This document shows positions 1-8,588 of a DNA stretch of 39,564 nucleotides, piece by piece. Each line of letters begins with the position of its first letter. The first letter of the stretch is position 1. The translations under genes and the position numbers were made by a program. This DNA comes from Burkholderiaceae bacterium (lineage in GTDB: Bacteria > Pseudomonadota > Gammaproteobacteria > Burkholderiales > Burkholderiaceae_C). Location of the stretch: positions 1-39,564 of the forward strand of contig JANJVG010000073.1 in assembly GCA_024710165.1 (NCBI GenBank). The letters are read 5' to 3'. The notes under the pieces were generated by a model that did not search any database, was not told the origin of the DNA, and was given only the letters and a program-made list of their open reading frames with translations.

Positions 1-1
1 C

Positions 2-211
2 ACGCAGGCGTTGGGCGCACTGCCGGTTCAGGCCCGCCAACTGGCCGTGGCGTCTGGCATTGACAACACCGGGGAGCAGGCGCGTGCCGGGTTTGCCGAG
101 CTGCATTTTGTCGGGCCAGATGAGCCCTGCGAGTTCTCGGCGCCAACCCGCCCTGAGCTTGACGAAGGGCCTGGACAAGCTCAGTCCGAACGGAATTCAA
201 AACTTCCATAA
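2..211 (+). CDS. 3' end of an unrecognised protein, cut by the window edge
   Basis: An open frame runs from the left edge to a TAA at 209-211. Its first 44 or so codons have mostly G or C in third position, as in the neighbouring genes, so it may be the tail of a real gene. The last 20 or so codons are read through an inverted repeat at 147-193, so the C-terminus would come from that repeat. I do not recognise the protein and see no motif. It points toward the 3' end of priA. The frame could also be chance readthrough; confidence is low. Confidence 0.3.
   Translation, partial: TQALGALPVQARQLAVASGIDNTGEQARAGFAELHFVGPDEPCEFSAPTRPELDEGPGQAQSERNSKLP
147..193. repeat. REP-like inverted repeat
   Basis: Two perfect 9-base arms, CTGAGCTTG at 153-161 and CAAGCTCAG at 176-184, are separated by 14 bases. 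The surrounding CCCTGAGCTTGNCGAAGGG-type sequence is a common intergenic palindrome in GC-rich proteobacteria. It lies just downstream of priA (minus strand) and inside the possible 3' end of the plus-strand frame at the left edge. It could form a hairpin in RNA from either strand. Confidence 0.7.
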
Positions 212-232
212 GCCGGATCAATCCGCGCTGGC

Positions 233-2335
233 TCAAATCGCCAGCGGGTCCACATCCACCAGCCAGCGGATCAGCCCCTTGTGCTCGGGCTGGCTGCGGG
301 TAGCCTGCATCACGGGTTGCCAGTGGGCCAGAAAGCGCTGCAGCGCCGTGCGGCTGCTGCTTTCCAGCAGCATCTGGGCACGCTCCACGTTGGCCACGCG
401 CTGGATGGTGAGCGGCACCGGCGGGTAGAGCGTGACCTGCTCCAGCCCCGGCAGGCCGTGGGCGTGTGCGGCGCTGCTGGCGGCGGCGAGGAAGCCCTGG
501 GCCACCTCCTGCGTGCGGGCGTCGGCGCGCACCAGCGCCTGGAAGGCGAAGGGCGGCATGGCGGCATCGTTGCGCTCTTTCAGTTGCTGGGCGGCAAACG
601 CGGGGTAGTCGTGCAGGCGCAGCGCCTCGAACACGCTGTGTTGCGGGTGAAAGCTCTGCACCCACATTTCGCAGCGCGTGCCCTGCGCCGCCATGTAGGC
701 CGCGTCACGCCCGGCGCGGCCCCCGGCCTGCATCAGCAAGGCGAACAGGCGCTCGGGCGCGCGGAAGTCGCTGGAAAACAGGGCGCCATCCGGTTGCACG
801 GCGGCCACCAGCGTGATGCGCCGGAAGTCGTGGCCCTTGGCGATCATCTGCGTGCCCACGAGCACGTCCACCTCGCCCGCGTGCACCTGGGCAAGCTGGC
901 TTTCCAGCGCGCCCTTGAGGCGCGTGGTGTCGGCGTCGATGCGCGCGATGCGCACCGGCGTGCCGTCGGGGCGGCGCACGGCGGCGAGCAGCTCGCCGAG
1001 CTGTTCTTCGAGCTGCTCGGTGCCCCGGCCGATGGGCACGATGTCCGGGCTGCCGCAGCCCGGGCAGGCGCGCGGCACGCGCACCGTGAAGCCGCAGTGG
1101 TGGCAGCGCAGCGTGCGGTCGAGCTTGTGGAAGACCTGGTGCGCACTGCAGTGCGGGCAGTCGCTCTTCCAGCCGCAATCGGCGCAGTGCAGCACGGGGG
1201 CGTAGCCGCGCCGGTTGAGCAGGATCATGCTCTGCTCGCCGCGTTCCACGCGCTCCTGCAAGGCCGCCAGCAGCGGGGCCGAGAACACGGTGCGCCGGGG
1301 CTGGTGGTTCATGTCCACGCGGCGCACGCGCGGCAGCTCGCCTGCGCCCACGCGGCTGGGCATGTGCAGGCGCTGGTAGCGCCCGCCCTCGGGGTCGTCC
1401 GGTGTGGCGGGGCGGCTGGCGTGCCAGCTCTCCAGCGAGGGCGTGGCCGAACCCAGGATGACCTTGGCGCCCTGCTCGCGGCCGCGCCACACGGCCAGGT
1501 CGCGCGCCGAGTAGCGCGCGCCCTCTTGCTGCTTGTAGCTGGGGTCGTGCTCTTCGTCCACCACGATGAGGCGCAGGCCCGGCAGCGACGCGAACACCGC
1601 CATGCGCGTGCCCAGCACGATGCGCGCCTGCCCGCTGTGCGCGGCCAGCCAGGCCTTGAGGCGCTGCGGGTTCGTCATGCCGCTGTGCAGCGACACCACC
1701 GCCCCGGCGCCAAAGCGTGCGATGAAGCGTTCCTCGAGCTGCGGCGTGAGGTTGATCTCGGGCACCATCACCAGCGCCTGGGCGTGCTCGTCCTGCTCCA
1801 GCACCTCCTGCACGCAGCGCAGGTACACCTCGGTCTTGCCGCTGCCGGTGCTGCCGAACAGCAGGAAGGGGCCATTTTTTGAGGAAATTTCGGCCCTGGC
1901 GCTTTCCTGCTCTAAGCTAAGTGCTATCAAATGTGTAGCTACTGCGGGGGAGGTCTCGCGTGCGGGGCGGCGCAGGCGGCGCGCCAGCTGCTCTGGGCCC
2001 AGGTCGCGCAGCTGCGGTGGCAGGGCCGACAGCGCCACTTCGCCCAGGCTGCGCTGGTAGTAGCGCGCAGCAAAGGCCACCAGGCGGCGCCAGTGCGCGT
2101 CCAGCGGGGCGATGCCGTCCAGCACGGCGGCCACCGGGCGCAGCGTGCGGCCCTCAGGCGGCGGTGCGCCGGCGCTGTCCCACACCACGCCCAGCACCTC
2201 GCGGGCGCCCAGAGGCACGCGCACCAGTGCGCCTGGCGCTAGTGGGCGCTCACAGGCGTAGTCCAGCAGGTCGCCCACACTGCTGTGCGATGGGGTGTTG
2301 ACCGCGATGGAGACGGTGCAGAGGGTTGCGCTCAC
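233..2335 (-). CDS. priA: Primosomal protein N' (replication restart helicase PriA)
   Basis: PriA is a superfamily 2 3'-5' DNA helicase that reloads the replisome at stalled forks. The 700-residue product has an N-terminal DNA-binding region (about 1-115), Walker A GSTGSGKT at 161-168, a Walker B DEEH box, and the family's cysteine cluster (CADCGWKSDCPHC followed by CHHC and CPGC) that binds zinc. The length fits the family (E. coli PriA has 732 residues). I chose the GTG at 2335 because family similarity begins there (VSATLCTVSIAV); the frame is open upstream to 2491 but that part is not PriA-like. No clear ribosome-binding site is visible. Residues about 131-154, just before Walker A, are encoded by a dispersed repeat. 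A perfect DnaA box lies 64-72 bases upstream of the start, so control by DnaA is possible. Confidence 0.96.
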   Translation of the reverse strand: MSATLCTVSIAVNTPSHSSVGDLLDYACERPLAPGALVRVPLGAREVLGVVWDSAGAPPPEGRTLRPVAAVLDGIAPLDAHWRRLVAFAARYYQRSLGEVALSALPPQLRDLGPEQLARRLRRPARETSPAVATHLIALSLEQESARAEISSKNGPFLLFGSTGSGKTEVYLRCVQEVLEQDEHAQALVMVPEINLTPQLEERFIARFGAGAVVSLHSGMTNPQRLKAWLAAHSGQARIVLGTRMAVFASLPGLRLIVVDEEHDPSYKQQEGARYSARDLAVWRGREQGAKVILGSATPSLESWHASRPATPDDPEGGRYQRLHMPSRVGAGELPRVRRVDMNHQPRRTVFSAPLLAALQERVERGEQSMILLNRRGYAPVLHCADCGWKSDCPHCSAHQVFHKLDRTLRCHHCGFTVRVPRACPGCGSPDIVPIGRGTEQLEEQLGELLAAVRRPDGTPVRIARIDADTTRLKGALESQLAQVHAGEVDVLVGTQMIAKGHDFRRITLVAAVQPDGALFSSDFRAPERLFALLMQAGGRAGRDAAYMAAQGTRCEMWVQSFHPQHSVFEALRLHDYPAFAAQQLKERNDAAMPPFAFQALVRADARTQEVAQGFLAAASSAAHAHGLPGLEQVTLYPPVPLTIQRVANVERAQMLLESSSRTALQRFLAHWQPVMQATRSQPEHKGLIRWLVDVDPLAI
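1875..1944 (-). repeat. Repeat family A copy inside priA
   Basis: This AT-richer stretch resembles about nine other copies in the window: a T-run with TTTTGAGG, a GGCC/GCGCTT core, then GCTATCAAA and TAGCTACT. It stands out from the GC-rich codon use around it. It stays in frame and encodes PriA residues about 131-154, ending at the strand that leads into Walker A. Confidence 0.65.
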
Positions 2336-2349
2336 GACGTCAGCTTGTT

Positions 2350-2421
2350 GCGCCAAGTGCTTGATTCTGTGGGGTTCGCGTCCGGGCAGGGCTCGTTCTG
2401 TGGATAACTTTGTTGACATCC
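2350..2421. promoter_or_regulatory. DnaA-box module, copy 1 (upstream of priA)
   Basis: A perfect DnaA box (TGTGGATAA, i.e. TTATCCACA on the minus strand) lies at 2399-2407. A 14-base motif, GCGCCAAGTGCTTG, lies at 2350-2363. Both elements recur exactly 327 bases downstream with the same 31-base spacing, although the 31 bases between them are unrelated. The box continues as a 27-base stretch (2395-2421) that matches the second copy with one mismatch. It sits in the likely priA promoter region. Confidence 0.7.
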
Positions 2422-2676
2422 TGCTGACTGCGATGTAAGGGCGGGCGCTGCTGCCCTGCAGCAAGAAATCTGCAAAACCCTGTAAAATCAAAAAACCACA
2501 TGTAAATCAATGGGTTACGGTGCGTCCGGAGGGGGTTTGCACCGGCCGGTGCCGGGCTGCCGTGCCGCTGCGCTGCGGGTGTGTACAAGTCGCAGCAGCC
2601 AACTGCGTCAGCTTGCTGCAGTGATCTGCCATCACGTCATCCACCGGGCCGGGTTCACTCATTTTTTGGGGTTTCG

Positions 2677-2748
2677 GCGCCAAGTGCTTGTCGCGCCGAG
2701 GATTTTTGCAGTCATCCCGATGTTCTGTGGATAACTTTGTTGATATCC
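2677..2748. promoter_or_regulatory. DnaA-box module, copy 2
   Basis: This second copy has GCGCCAAGTGCTTG at 2677-2690 and a perfect DnaA box TGTGGATAA at 2726-2734. Spacing between the two elements is identical to copy 1. It lies about 390 bases upstream of the priA start and 215 bases downstream of the hemE stop, so it is too far for a simple priA promoter element. Confidence 0.7.
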
Positions 2749-2962
2749 CTTGGGAATGGGCCGCAAAGCCTTGAAAACACGGGCTTTGAACAGAATGCCC
2801 AGCAAAGCAGCAACGGAACGGCCCTAAGCAAATCAAGCACTTGCAGCGCTGTGCCTGTGACCGTTGACCCTGGTGCCTGGATGTGCATGCCCGCACAGGG
2901 CGGGCATGGGGCGCTGCGCCAGTGTGCATAAGTCAGCCCACCGGGCGCACCCCAGAGCGTGC

Positions 2963-4081
2963 TCAACCCTGGCGCTGTGCGCGCGAATGGCTGTGGACGG
3001 CCTCCACCAGCGCCGCCACGTGCTCGGGCGGCGTGAACTGGCTGATGCCGTGGCCCAGGTTGAAGATGTGCGTGGGGCCGGTGGTGCTGCGGTCGGTGTG
3101 CGGCTGGCCGAAGCTGTCGAGCACGGCGTGCACCTGGGTGACGATCTGCGCGGGCGGGGCGAACAGCACGTTGGGGTCGATGTTGCCCTGCAGCGCCTTG
3201 CCGGGGCCGCCGACCTGGCCGCCGACGATGGCGCGCGCCTTGCCGAGGTTGGCCGTCCAGTCCAGGCCCAGCACCTCGCAGTCGATGTCCTTCATGTCGT
3301 CGAGCCAGATGCCGCCGCCCTTGGTGAAGACGATGCGCGGCACGTCCTGGCCGTCCACGCCCGTGCGCTTGAGCTGCGCGAGCACGCGGCGGGTGTATTC
3401 CAGGCTGAAGTCCTGGAAGGCGCCGTCGGCCAGCACGCCGCCCCAGCTGTCGAACACCATCACGGCCTGGGCGCCCGCGTCGATCTGGGCGTTGAGGTAC
3501 TGCGCCACGGCGTCGGCGTTCACGGCCAGGATGCGGTGCATCAGGTCGGGACGGCTGTACATCAGCGTCTTGACGAGGCGGTAGTCGTCGCTGCCCTTGC
3601 CCTCGACCATGTAGCAGGCCAGCGTCCAGGGGCTGCCCGAGAAGCCGATCAGCGGCACGCGGCCGTTGAGGGCCTTGCGGATGCTGGTGACGGCATCGAA
3701 CACGTAGCGCAGCTTGTCCAGGTCGGGTGCAGCGAGCTGGGCCACATCGGCTTCGGTGCGCACCGATTGGGCGAAGCGCGGGCCCTCGCCCTCGGCGAAC
3801 GACAGGCCCAGGCCCATGGCGTCGGGCACGGTGAGGATGTCGCTGAACAAAATGGCGGCGTCGAGCGGGAAGCGCTCCAAAGGTTGCAGCGTGACCTCGG
3901 TGGCGTAGTCCACATTGGTGGCCAGACCCATGAAGCTGCCAGCCCGCGCGCGCGTGGCCTTGTATTCGGGCAGGTAGCGGCCTGCCTGGCGCATCAGCCA
4001 CAGGGGGGTGTAGTCGGTCGCCTGGCGGCGGCAGGCGCGCAAAAAGGTGTCGTTGGTGAGAGGGGCGAAGGAGGTGCTCAT
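2963..4081 (-). CDS. hemE: Uroporphyrinogen decarboxylase
   Basis: HemE removes four carboxyl groups from uroporphyrinogen III to give coproporphyrinogen III, a cytosolic step of haem synthesis. The 372-residue product carries the family signature [15 protein letters not shown] near the N-terminus, the [16 protein letters not shown] segment and C-terminal NLGHGI. Length is typical or slightly long. I chose the ATG at 4081 ([11 protein letters not shown]) because family similarity starts there; an upstream in-frame extension to 4396 overlaps the neighbouring MFS gene and is not HemE-like. It lies upstream of priA on the same strand, separated by the long gap with DnaA boxes, and downstream of a family B repeat. 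Confidence 0.97.
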   Translation of the reverse strand: MSTSFAPLTNDTFLRACRRQATDYTPLWLMRQAGRYLPEYKATRARAGSFMGLATNVDYATEVTLQPLERFPLDAAILFSDILTVPDAMGLGLSFAEGEGPRFAQSVRTEADVAQLAAPDLDKLRYVFDAVTSIRKALNGRVPLIGFSGSPWTLACYMVEGKGSDDYRLVKTLMYSRPDLMHRILAVNADAVAQYLNAQIDAGAQAVMVFDSWGGVLADGAFQDFSLEYTRRVLAQLKRTGVDGQDVPRIVFTKGGGIWLDDMKDIDCEVLGLDWTANLGKARAIVGGQVGGPGKALQGNIDPNVLFAPPAQIVTQVHAVLDSFGQPHTDRSTTGPTHIFNLGHGISQFTPPEHVAALVEAVHSHSRAQRQG

Positions 4082-4097
4082 GCCCCCGATTGTCGCA

Positions 4098-4240
4098 GGA
4101 GGAAGGGAGGGCACCCCCTGAGCCGCCTTCGGCGTCTTCCCCCTCTCTCGCGCTGCACGCGGGAGGGGACGCACCCGGTGGCCTGGCAAAGCCAGTTCCA
4201 CGGGTGCACTGGCCTGGTCCGCGCCCGTCTTGGCGCCCGG
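4098..4240. repeat. Repeat family B, copy 1 (long)
   Basis: The sequence carries CACCCCCTGAG, CTTCCCCCTCTC, GCGGGAGGGG and GGTGGCCTGGCAAAGCCAG blocks. Related blocks recur at 15412-15511 (inverted) and 39503-39564. CCCCTCTC and GAGGGG can pair into a hairpin. It fills the gap between the MFS gene and hemE. I infer a mobile or terminator-like short repeat common in this group of bacteria. Confidence 0.65.
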
Positions 4241-4244
4241 GGCC

Positions 4245-5825
4245 TTACCTTTCAGCGATGTAGTGCGACATGCGCGCCGTTTCGCCGGACGCGAGGAAGG
4301 CGCGCACCTCCGTCTCCAGCGCCTGGTCCGCCATGGTGGCGCGGGCCCGCTGGTGCAGGTAGTCGGCCCAGGATGCAACGATGAAGCGCTCCACATAGCG
4401 CGAGGGCTCGCCCAGGTCTTTGTAGACCCGCCAGAAGGTGGCGCCGTCGCGCCGACGCGGGGCCTTCATGCGGCTGATGGTGTCCAGAAAGGCCGCGTCG
4501 GTTCCCGGCGCGATGCGGTAGCCCACCTCCACGGCCACGGGGCCGGCGTCGGGCAGGGGTTCGGCTTCGATGAACAGCTCATCCCAGGGTGTGGCCTGGG
4601 TCACCTCGTGCAGGGCGCCCATGCGCAGGGGCAGGGGGCGCGACAGCAACAGACTCGCGCCCATGAGGGCGGCCGCAGCGTACAAGGTGGGCGTCAGCCC
4701 GAAGAGGTCGGACGCCGCCCCCCAGAAGGCCGAACCCATGGCAAATGCACCCAGCGCCGCCACCATGTGCATGGCCACGGCGCGTGAGCGCACCCACTGC
4801 GGTGCGCTGGCCTGGGTGGCGGTGTTGAACGTGGACATGCAAGACATCCAGGCGGCGCCCGCCAGCAGCATCCAAAGGTAGATGAACCAGGCCGTCTGCG
4901 TAAAGGCTGCCACCAGCATGGCGGCGGCAAACACGGCGCCGCCGGTGCCCACGATGGCCTCCAGCCCGAAGCGCGCCCGCAGGCGCCCCAGCACCAGGCC
5001 CACCAGCACGGCGCCCGTGCCCAGGCAGCCCATCAGCAGGCCAAAGCCCGGCGCACCTGTGCCCAGGCGCTGCGCAATCACCGGCAGCAGGGCCCACAGG
5101 GCCGAGCCCGCCGCACCAAAGGCCATCACGCGCACCAGCTGCGCCAGGATCATGCGCGAATGCCAGGCAAAACGCAGGCCGCTGAGCGTGCCTCCCCACA
5201 GGCGCTCGGCGGGCAGCTTGGACGGCGGGTGCGCTTTGGGCGGCCAGCGGCGGATGGACTCCCACATCACCAGCGTGGTGAGCACCGTGACGGCAAACAC
5301 CCAGCCCGCCCCCAGCTGCGCAAACAGCAGCCCGGCCAGCGTGGGCCCCACGGCGCGCGCGGCGTTGTAGGCAATGCTGACGGCTGTGATGGCCTGCGGC
5401 CACTCGTCGCGCGGCACCGGGTCGATCACCGAGGAGTTCCAGGCGGGCGTCAGCATGGCCATGCAGCAACCGCACACAAACACCAGCAGCAGCACCGAGG
5501 CCGGACCGCTCCAGCCGCCCAGCGTGAGCAGCGCCAGCAGCGCACAGGCCCCGGTCTGCGCCAGCAGCGCGCCCGAGATCAGGCGCCGGCGGTCGGTGGT
5601 GTCGGCCAGCACGCCCGCAGGCAGCGCCAGCAGAAACATGGGCATGAACACGGCGGTCTGCACCAGCGCCGCCAGAAACGAAGAGCCCGTCAGCTCCACC
5701 ATGAGCCACGCTGCCGCCATGGTCTGCATGCCGCTGCCGACAAAAAACACCCCGCCGCAAATCCACAGGCCCCGGAACGCCGGTTGGCGCAAGGGGCTCC
5801 ACAAAGAGGTTGAAGGGTGCGACAT
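4245..5825 (-). CDS. MFS transporter (MFS_3 type) with C-terminal soluble domain
   Basis: The 526-residue protein has about 12 hydrophobic segments in the first 410 residues, starting with [23 protein letters not shown] (split here only for description), and matches the enterobactin-exporter-like MFS_3 family. The last 110 or so residues are soluble ([20 protein letters not shown], then [14 protein letters not shown] and [14 protein letters not shown]) and look like a small ferredoxin-fold domain related to antibiotic-monooxygenase domains; this tail occurs in many MFS_3 proteins. The substrate is unknown. The start at 5825 ([10 protein letters not shown]) gives the usual N-terminus; there is no strong ribosome-binding site. 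It follows the LysR gene on the same strand after 137 bases. Confidence 0.88.
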   Translation of the reverse strand: MSHPSTSLWSPLRQPAFRGLWICGGVFFVGSGMQTMAAAWLMVELTGSSFLAALVQTAVFMPMFLLALPAGVLADTTDRRRLISGALLAQTGACALLALLTLGGWSGPASVLLLVFVCGCCMAMLTPAWNSSVIDPVPRDEWPQAITAVSIAYNAARAVGPTLAGLLFAQLGAGWVFAVTVLTTLVMWESIRRWPPKAHPPSKLPAERLWGGTLSGLRFAWHSRMILAQLVRVMAFGAAGSALWALLPVIAQRLGTGAPGFGLLMGCLGTGAVLVGLVLGRLRARFGLEAIVGTGGAVFAAAMLVAAFTQTAWFIYLWMLLAGAAWMSCMSTFNTATQASAPQWVRSRAVAMHMVAALGAFAMGSAFWGAASDLFGLTPTLYAAAALMGASLLLSRPLPLRMGALHEVTQATPWDELFIEAEPLPDAGPVAVEVGYRIAPGTDAAFLDTISRMKAPRRRDGATFWRVYKDLGEPSRYVERFIVASWADYLHQRARATMADQALETEVRAFLASGETARMSHYIAER

Positions 5826-5904
5826 GGGCGATGGAGGTGGATTGCCGGGCACGGGGCACCTCACGGTGCAGGGCAAGGATAGCGCCGATGCACAGGTCAG
5901 GTGT

Positions 5905-5980
5905 CGTTGTTCAAAAAATAGGTGTTTTTGGCTTCAAGCCATTGATTCATATACGCAGGAAGCTATCGATTCAGTAGCGA
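5905..5980 (-). repeat. Repeat family A copy at the 3' end of the LysR gene
   Basis: The sequence TCAAAAAATAGGTGTTTTTGG, a CAAGCCATTGATT core and GGAAGCTATCGATTCAGTAGC match the pattern of the other copies. It overlaps the last codons of the LysR gene, whose TAG stop (5963-5965) lies inside the AGCTAT block. Confidence 0.6.
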
Positions 5981-6868
5981 CTTGCTGTGCCCGGCCTCCA
6001 GCAGCCGCGTCAACAGAGGGTGCATGACCTTGCGCGCGCTGTAGATCAGGTGGAACTGCTCCTGCACATCGGGCGTGCTGCCCACCTGCACCAGGCCATG
6101 CGTTTGCGCCAGGTGTTCGCCCAGCAACACCGGCGCGGGCATCATGCCCATGCCGGTGGCGGCAAAGGTGCTCAAGAGGGCGCTGTCTTCAAATTCTCCG
6201 GCGATGCGTGGGCGAATGCGCTCGCGCTCCAGCCACTGGTCGATGCGTGCGCGCATGGCCGCGTGCTCGGTGGGCAGCAGCACGGGCACGACGGCCAGGC
6301 TGTGCGGGAACTGTTTTACCGCCGCCTCGGCCCACAGCGGCGGGGCAAACCACGCGATGGCGCTGCTGCCCAGCAGCTGGCTGGTGGTGCGCAGGGTGGG
6401 ATTGGACGGCGCCGCGCGGTCGGCCAGCACGGCATCGAGCTTGTGCAGCGCCAACTCGCCCAGCAGCGGTTGAAACTCGCCCTCGTGGCACAGCAGGCGC
6501 AGATGGGGTTCGTCCAGCACGGGCTTGAGCAACCGGTGCATGGCCAGCTTGGCAATGCCGTCCGAAACACCCAGGTTCAGCCGAAGCGTCTGGCCGCTGG
6601 CCGCCTCGCGCACGCGCACCGGCAGCAGCTCACCCAGCGCAAAGATGTGGTCGGCCTCGTGCAGCGCGGCCACACCCGCGTCGGTCAGCACCAGGGTGCG
6701 CCCCTCGTTGCGCAGCAGGCTCACGCCCAGCGATTTTTCCAGCTCACGCACCTGGGCGCTGATGGTCTGCACGGCCATGTCCAGCCGCTCGGCGGCGCGG
6801 GCCATGCCGCCCTCCTTGGCCACCACCCAGAAGTAAAAAAGATGGCGGTAATTGAAGCTCTGGCTCAT
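5963..6868 (-). CDS. nhaR: LysR-family regulator, NhaR-like
   Basis: The 301-residue product begins NYRHLFYFWVVAKEGGMARA, which closely follows the NhaR-type winged-helix N-terminus (residues about 6-65), and continues with a LysR effector-binding domain (about 90-295). NhaR activates the sodium-proton antiporter gene nhaA in E. coli in response to sodium. The start at 6868 is supported by a GGAGG 5 bases upstream. The gene is divergent from an Alx/TerC-type gene with 147 bases between, so that gene is the likely target rather than nhaA, which is not in the window. The symbol reflects family similarity only. Confidence 0.85.
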   Translation of the reverse strand: MSQSFNYRHLFYFWVVAKEGGMARAAERLDMAVQTISAQVRELEKSLGVSLLRNEGRTLVLTDAGVAALHEADHIFALGELLPVRVREAASGQTLRLNLGVSDGIAKLAMHRLLKPVLDEPHLRLLCHEGEFQPLLGELALHKLDAVLADRAAPSNPTLRTTSQLLGSSAIAWFAPPLWAEAAVKQFPHSLAVVPVLLPTEHAAMRARIDQWLERERIRPRIAGEFEDSALLSTFAATGMGMMPAPVLLGEHLAQTHGLVQVGSTPDVQEQFHLIYSARKVMHPLLTRLLEAGHSKSLLNR

Positions 6869-7015
6869 GGGACCTCCGGCCGGGAAGGGTATCTTGTTCG
6901 TAAAAACCGAACCAATCATACCGATAAGACAGGTTTTTTAGTATTTCTGGTGCGCCTACAGTGCGTTCCTTCGGCGGGGCGGAGGGCCCTGCACAACAAA
7001 TTCCGGAGCAGAACA
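6869..7015. promoter_or_regulatory. Divergent control region of LysR and terC-like genes
   Basis: The 147-base gap contains TTCGTAAAAACCGAA at about 6897-6911, a dyad of T-N11-A form as LysR regulators use, followed by AT-rich sequence around 6935-6948. I looked for the conserved core of the manganese riboswitch that precedes some terC/alx genes and did not see it. Confidence 0.4.
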
Positions 7016-7978
7016 ATGGAAACGATAGGAACCTGGTGGATGTGGGCGGGCTTTGCCGTCTTTGTGGTGGTGGCCATTGCCATCGACCTGCTGGTGATGG
7101 AGCGCCAGGGAGCGCACAAGGTCACGATGGGGGAGGCCGTGCGCTGGAGCCTGCTGTGGTTCTCGCTGGCCTTCGTGTTTGTGGCCCTGCTGTGGTGGTA
7201 CCTGGACGGCAGCCAGGGCCGCGAGGTGGCCAACACGGTGTCGATGCAGTTCATCACCGGCTATCTGGTCGAAAAGAGCCTGTCGGTGGACAACATCTTC
7301 GTCTTTCTGATGCTGTTCAGCTACTTTGCCGTGCCGCCGCAGTACCAGAAGCGCGCGCTCATCATCGGCATCATTGGCGCCATCGTGCTGCGCACCGTGC
7401 TGATTCTGGTGGGCGCCTGGCTGCTGGCCACCTTCCACTGGCTGCTGTACGTGTTCGGCGCTTTCCTGGTCATCACCGGCGTGAAGATGTGGTTTGCTGC
7501 CGGGCAGGAGCCCGACATCGCCACCAACCCGGTGCTCACGCTGCTGAAAAAGCGCATGCGCATCACCGACCGGTTCGACGGCGAGAAGCTCAGCACCATG
7601 ATCGACGGCGTGAAGCACTACACCCCGCTGTTCGTGGTGCTGGTGCTGATCGGCACCACCGACATCATCTTTGCCGTGGACAGCATTCCGGCCATCTTCG
7701 CCATCACCAGCGACCCGTTCATCGTGCTCACGGCCAACATCTTCGCTATCCTGGGCTTGCGCGCGCTGTACTTCTTGCTGGCCGACCTGGCCAACCGCTT
7801 CCACCTGCTGGCCTATGGCCTGGCGCTGGTGCTCGTGTTCATCGGCACCAAGATGCTGCTGATCGACTTCTACAAGATCCCGATCGGCTATGCCCTGCTG
7901 GTCACGGCCACGCTGATTGCCGGCTCGGTTCTGCTGTCGCTGCGCGGCTCCAGCCAGGGCGTATCGCCCAAGGGCTGA
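7016..7978 (+). CDS. TerC/Alx-family membrane protein
   Basis: The 320-residue protein has about nine membrane segments and the TerC-family motifs SLSVDNIFVF and GTTDIIFAVDSIPAIFAIT, whose aspartates are thought to bind metal. The length and the YFAVPPQYQKR region match the Alx branch (pH- and manganese-linked exporters, with a 5' RNA element in E. coli). The ATG at 7016 (METIGTWWMW) follows CCGGAG at a suitable distance; the frame is open far upstream but that part runs through the LysR gene on the other strand. A DUF2062 gene follows after 16 bases and is probably co-transcribed. Metal export is inferred from the family. Confidence 0.92.
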   Translation: METIGTWWMWAGFAVFVVVAIAIDLLVMERQGAHKVTMGEAVRWSLLWFSLAFVFVALLWWYLDGSQGREVANTVSMQFITGYLVEKSLSVDNIFVFLMLFSYFAVPPQYQKRALIIGIIGAIVLRTVLILVGAWLLATFHWLLYVFGAFLVITGVKMWFAAGQEPDIATNPVLTLLKKRMRITDRFDGEKLSTMIDGVKHYTPLFVVLVLIGTTDIIFAVDSIPAIFAITSDPFIVLTANIFAILGLRALYFLLADLANRFHLLAYGLALVLVFIGTKMLLIDFYKIPIGYALLVTATLIAGSVLLSLRGSSQGVSPKG

Positions 7979-7994
7979 CCAGGTCAGCATCACC

Positions 7995-8576
7995 ATGCAA
8001 ATACTGTGCAGCTTGCGCCGCTGGCTGCGGGGGCTGGAGCCCCGTGTGCGCGGCCAGCTGGACCGGCCCTGGCTGCTGCGCCTGCAGCCCTGGCTGGAAC
8101 GGCGCGCACTCTTCCGCTTTCAGCGCCAGCCCCTGGCCCGGGGCGTGGCGGCCGGCATGTTCTGCGGGCTGATTCCGGGGCCGCTGCAGCTGCCCGGCAC
8201 CCTGCTGGCCTGTGCCTGGCTGCGGGGCAATGTGGTGGCGGGTGGTGTCGCCACGTTCTACACCAACCCCCTGACGATCGTGCCGCTGTACGCCCTGGCC
8301 TTCTATCTGGGGGCGCTGGTGATGCCGGGAGAGCAGGTGATGCCCGCCTGGGGCAGCGTGGCGCCCGGGGGCGACTTCACCCTGCAGGCCCTGGCCGCGT
8401 GGGTGCAGGCCCTGGGTGTGCCACTGCTGGTGGGGCTGCCCGGGCTGGGCTTGCTGCTGGCGGCGCTGGGGTATGTGGCGGTGCACATCCTGTGGCTGGC
8501 GCCGGCCGTGCAGCGGGGGCGGCGCTGGCAGCGCTGCCGCGTGGCAGCCCGGCGCATGCCGCCAGAGGAGCCCTGA
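7995..8576 (+). CDS. DUF2062 membrane protein
   Basis: The 193-residue protein matches the DUF2062 family: a basic N-terminus (RRWLRGLEPRVRGQL), then PLARGVAAGMFCGLIPGPLQ and FYTNPLTIVPLYALAFYLG, and about three hydrophobic helices. The family has no settled function; members are inner-membrane proteins, sometimes fused to glycosyltransferases. I chose the ATG at 7995, 16 bases after the TerC-like gene. It converges on the sulfhydrylase gene with a 12-base gap and no visible terminator. Confidence 0.85.
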   Translation: MQILCSLRRWLRGLEPRVRGQLDRPWLLRLQPWLERRALFRFQRQPLARGVAAGMFCGLIPGPLQLPGTLLACAWLRGNVVAGGVATFYTNPLTIVPLYALAFYLGALVMPGEQVMPAWGSVAPGGDFTLQALAAWVQALGVPLLVGLPGLGLLLAALGYVAVHILWLAPAVQRGRRWQRCRVAARRMPPEEP

Positions 8577-8588
8577 CAGCCCAGGCTC

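Larger units (their letters stand above)
2336..2962. other. 627-bp non-coding gap between hemE and priA
   Basis: No convincing gene lies here. The longest frames have poor codon use and no recognisable domain. The gap holds the two DnaA-box modules (2350-2421 and 2677-2748), an AT-rich stretch around 2467-2512, and an inverted copy of the CAAGTGCTTG motif (CAAGCACTTG) at about 2834-2843. Such a long gap is unusual in this tightly packed region and suggests a regulatory or replication-related role. Confidence 0.6.

Noticed and set aside
2507..2929. 140-codon minus-strand frame in the hemE-priA gap
   Set aside because: It runs through both the DnaA-box module and non-coding sequence, has poor codon use and shows no domain.
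4082..4396. N-terminal extension of HemE
   Set aside because: The extension overlaps the MFS gene and repeat family B and has no similarity to HemE.
6869..7015. Manganese (yybP-ykoY) riboswitch before the TerC-like gene
   Set aside because: The conserved core sequence is not visible in the 147-base gap, which is also short for it.
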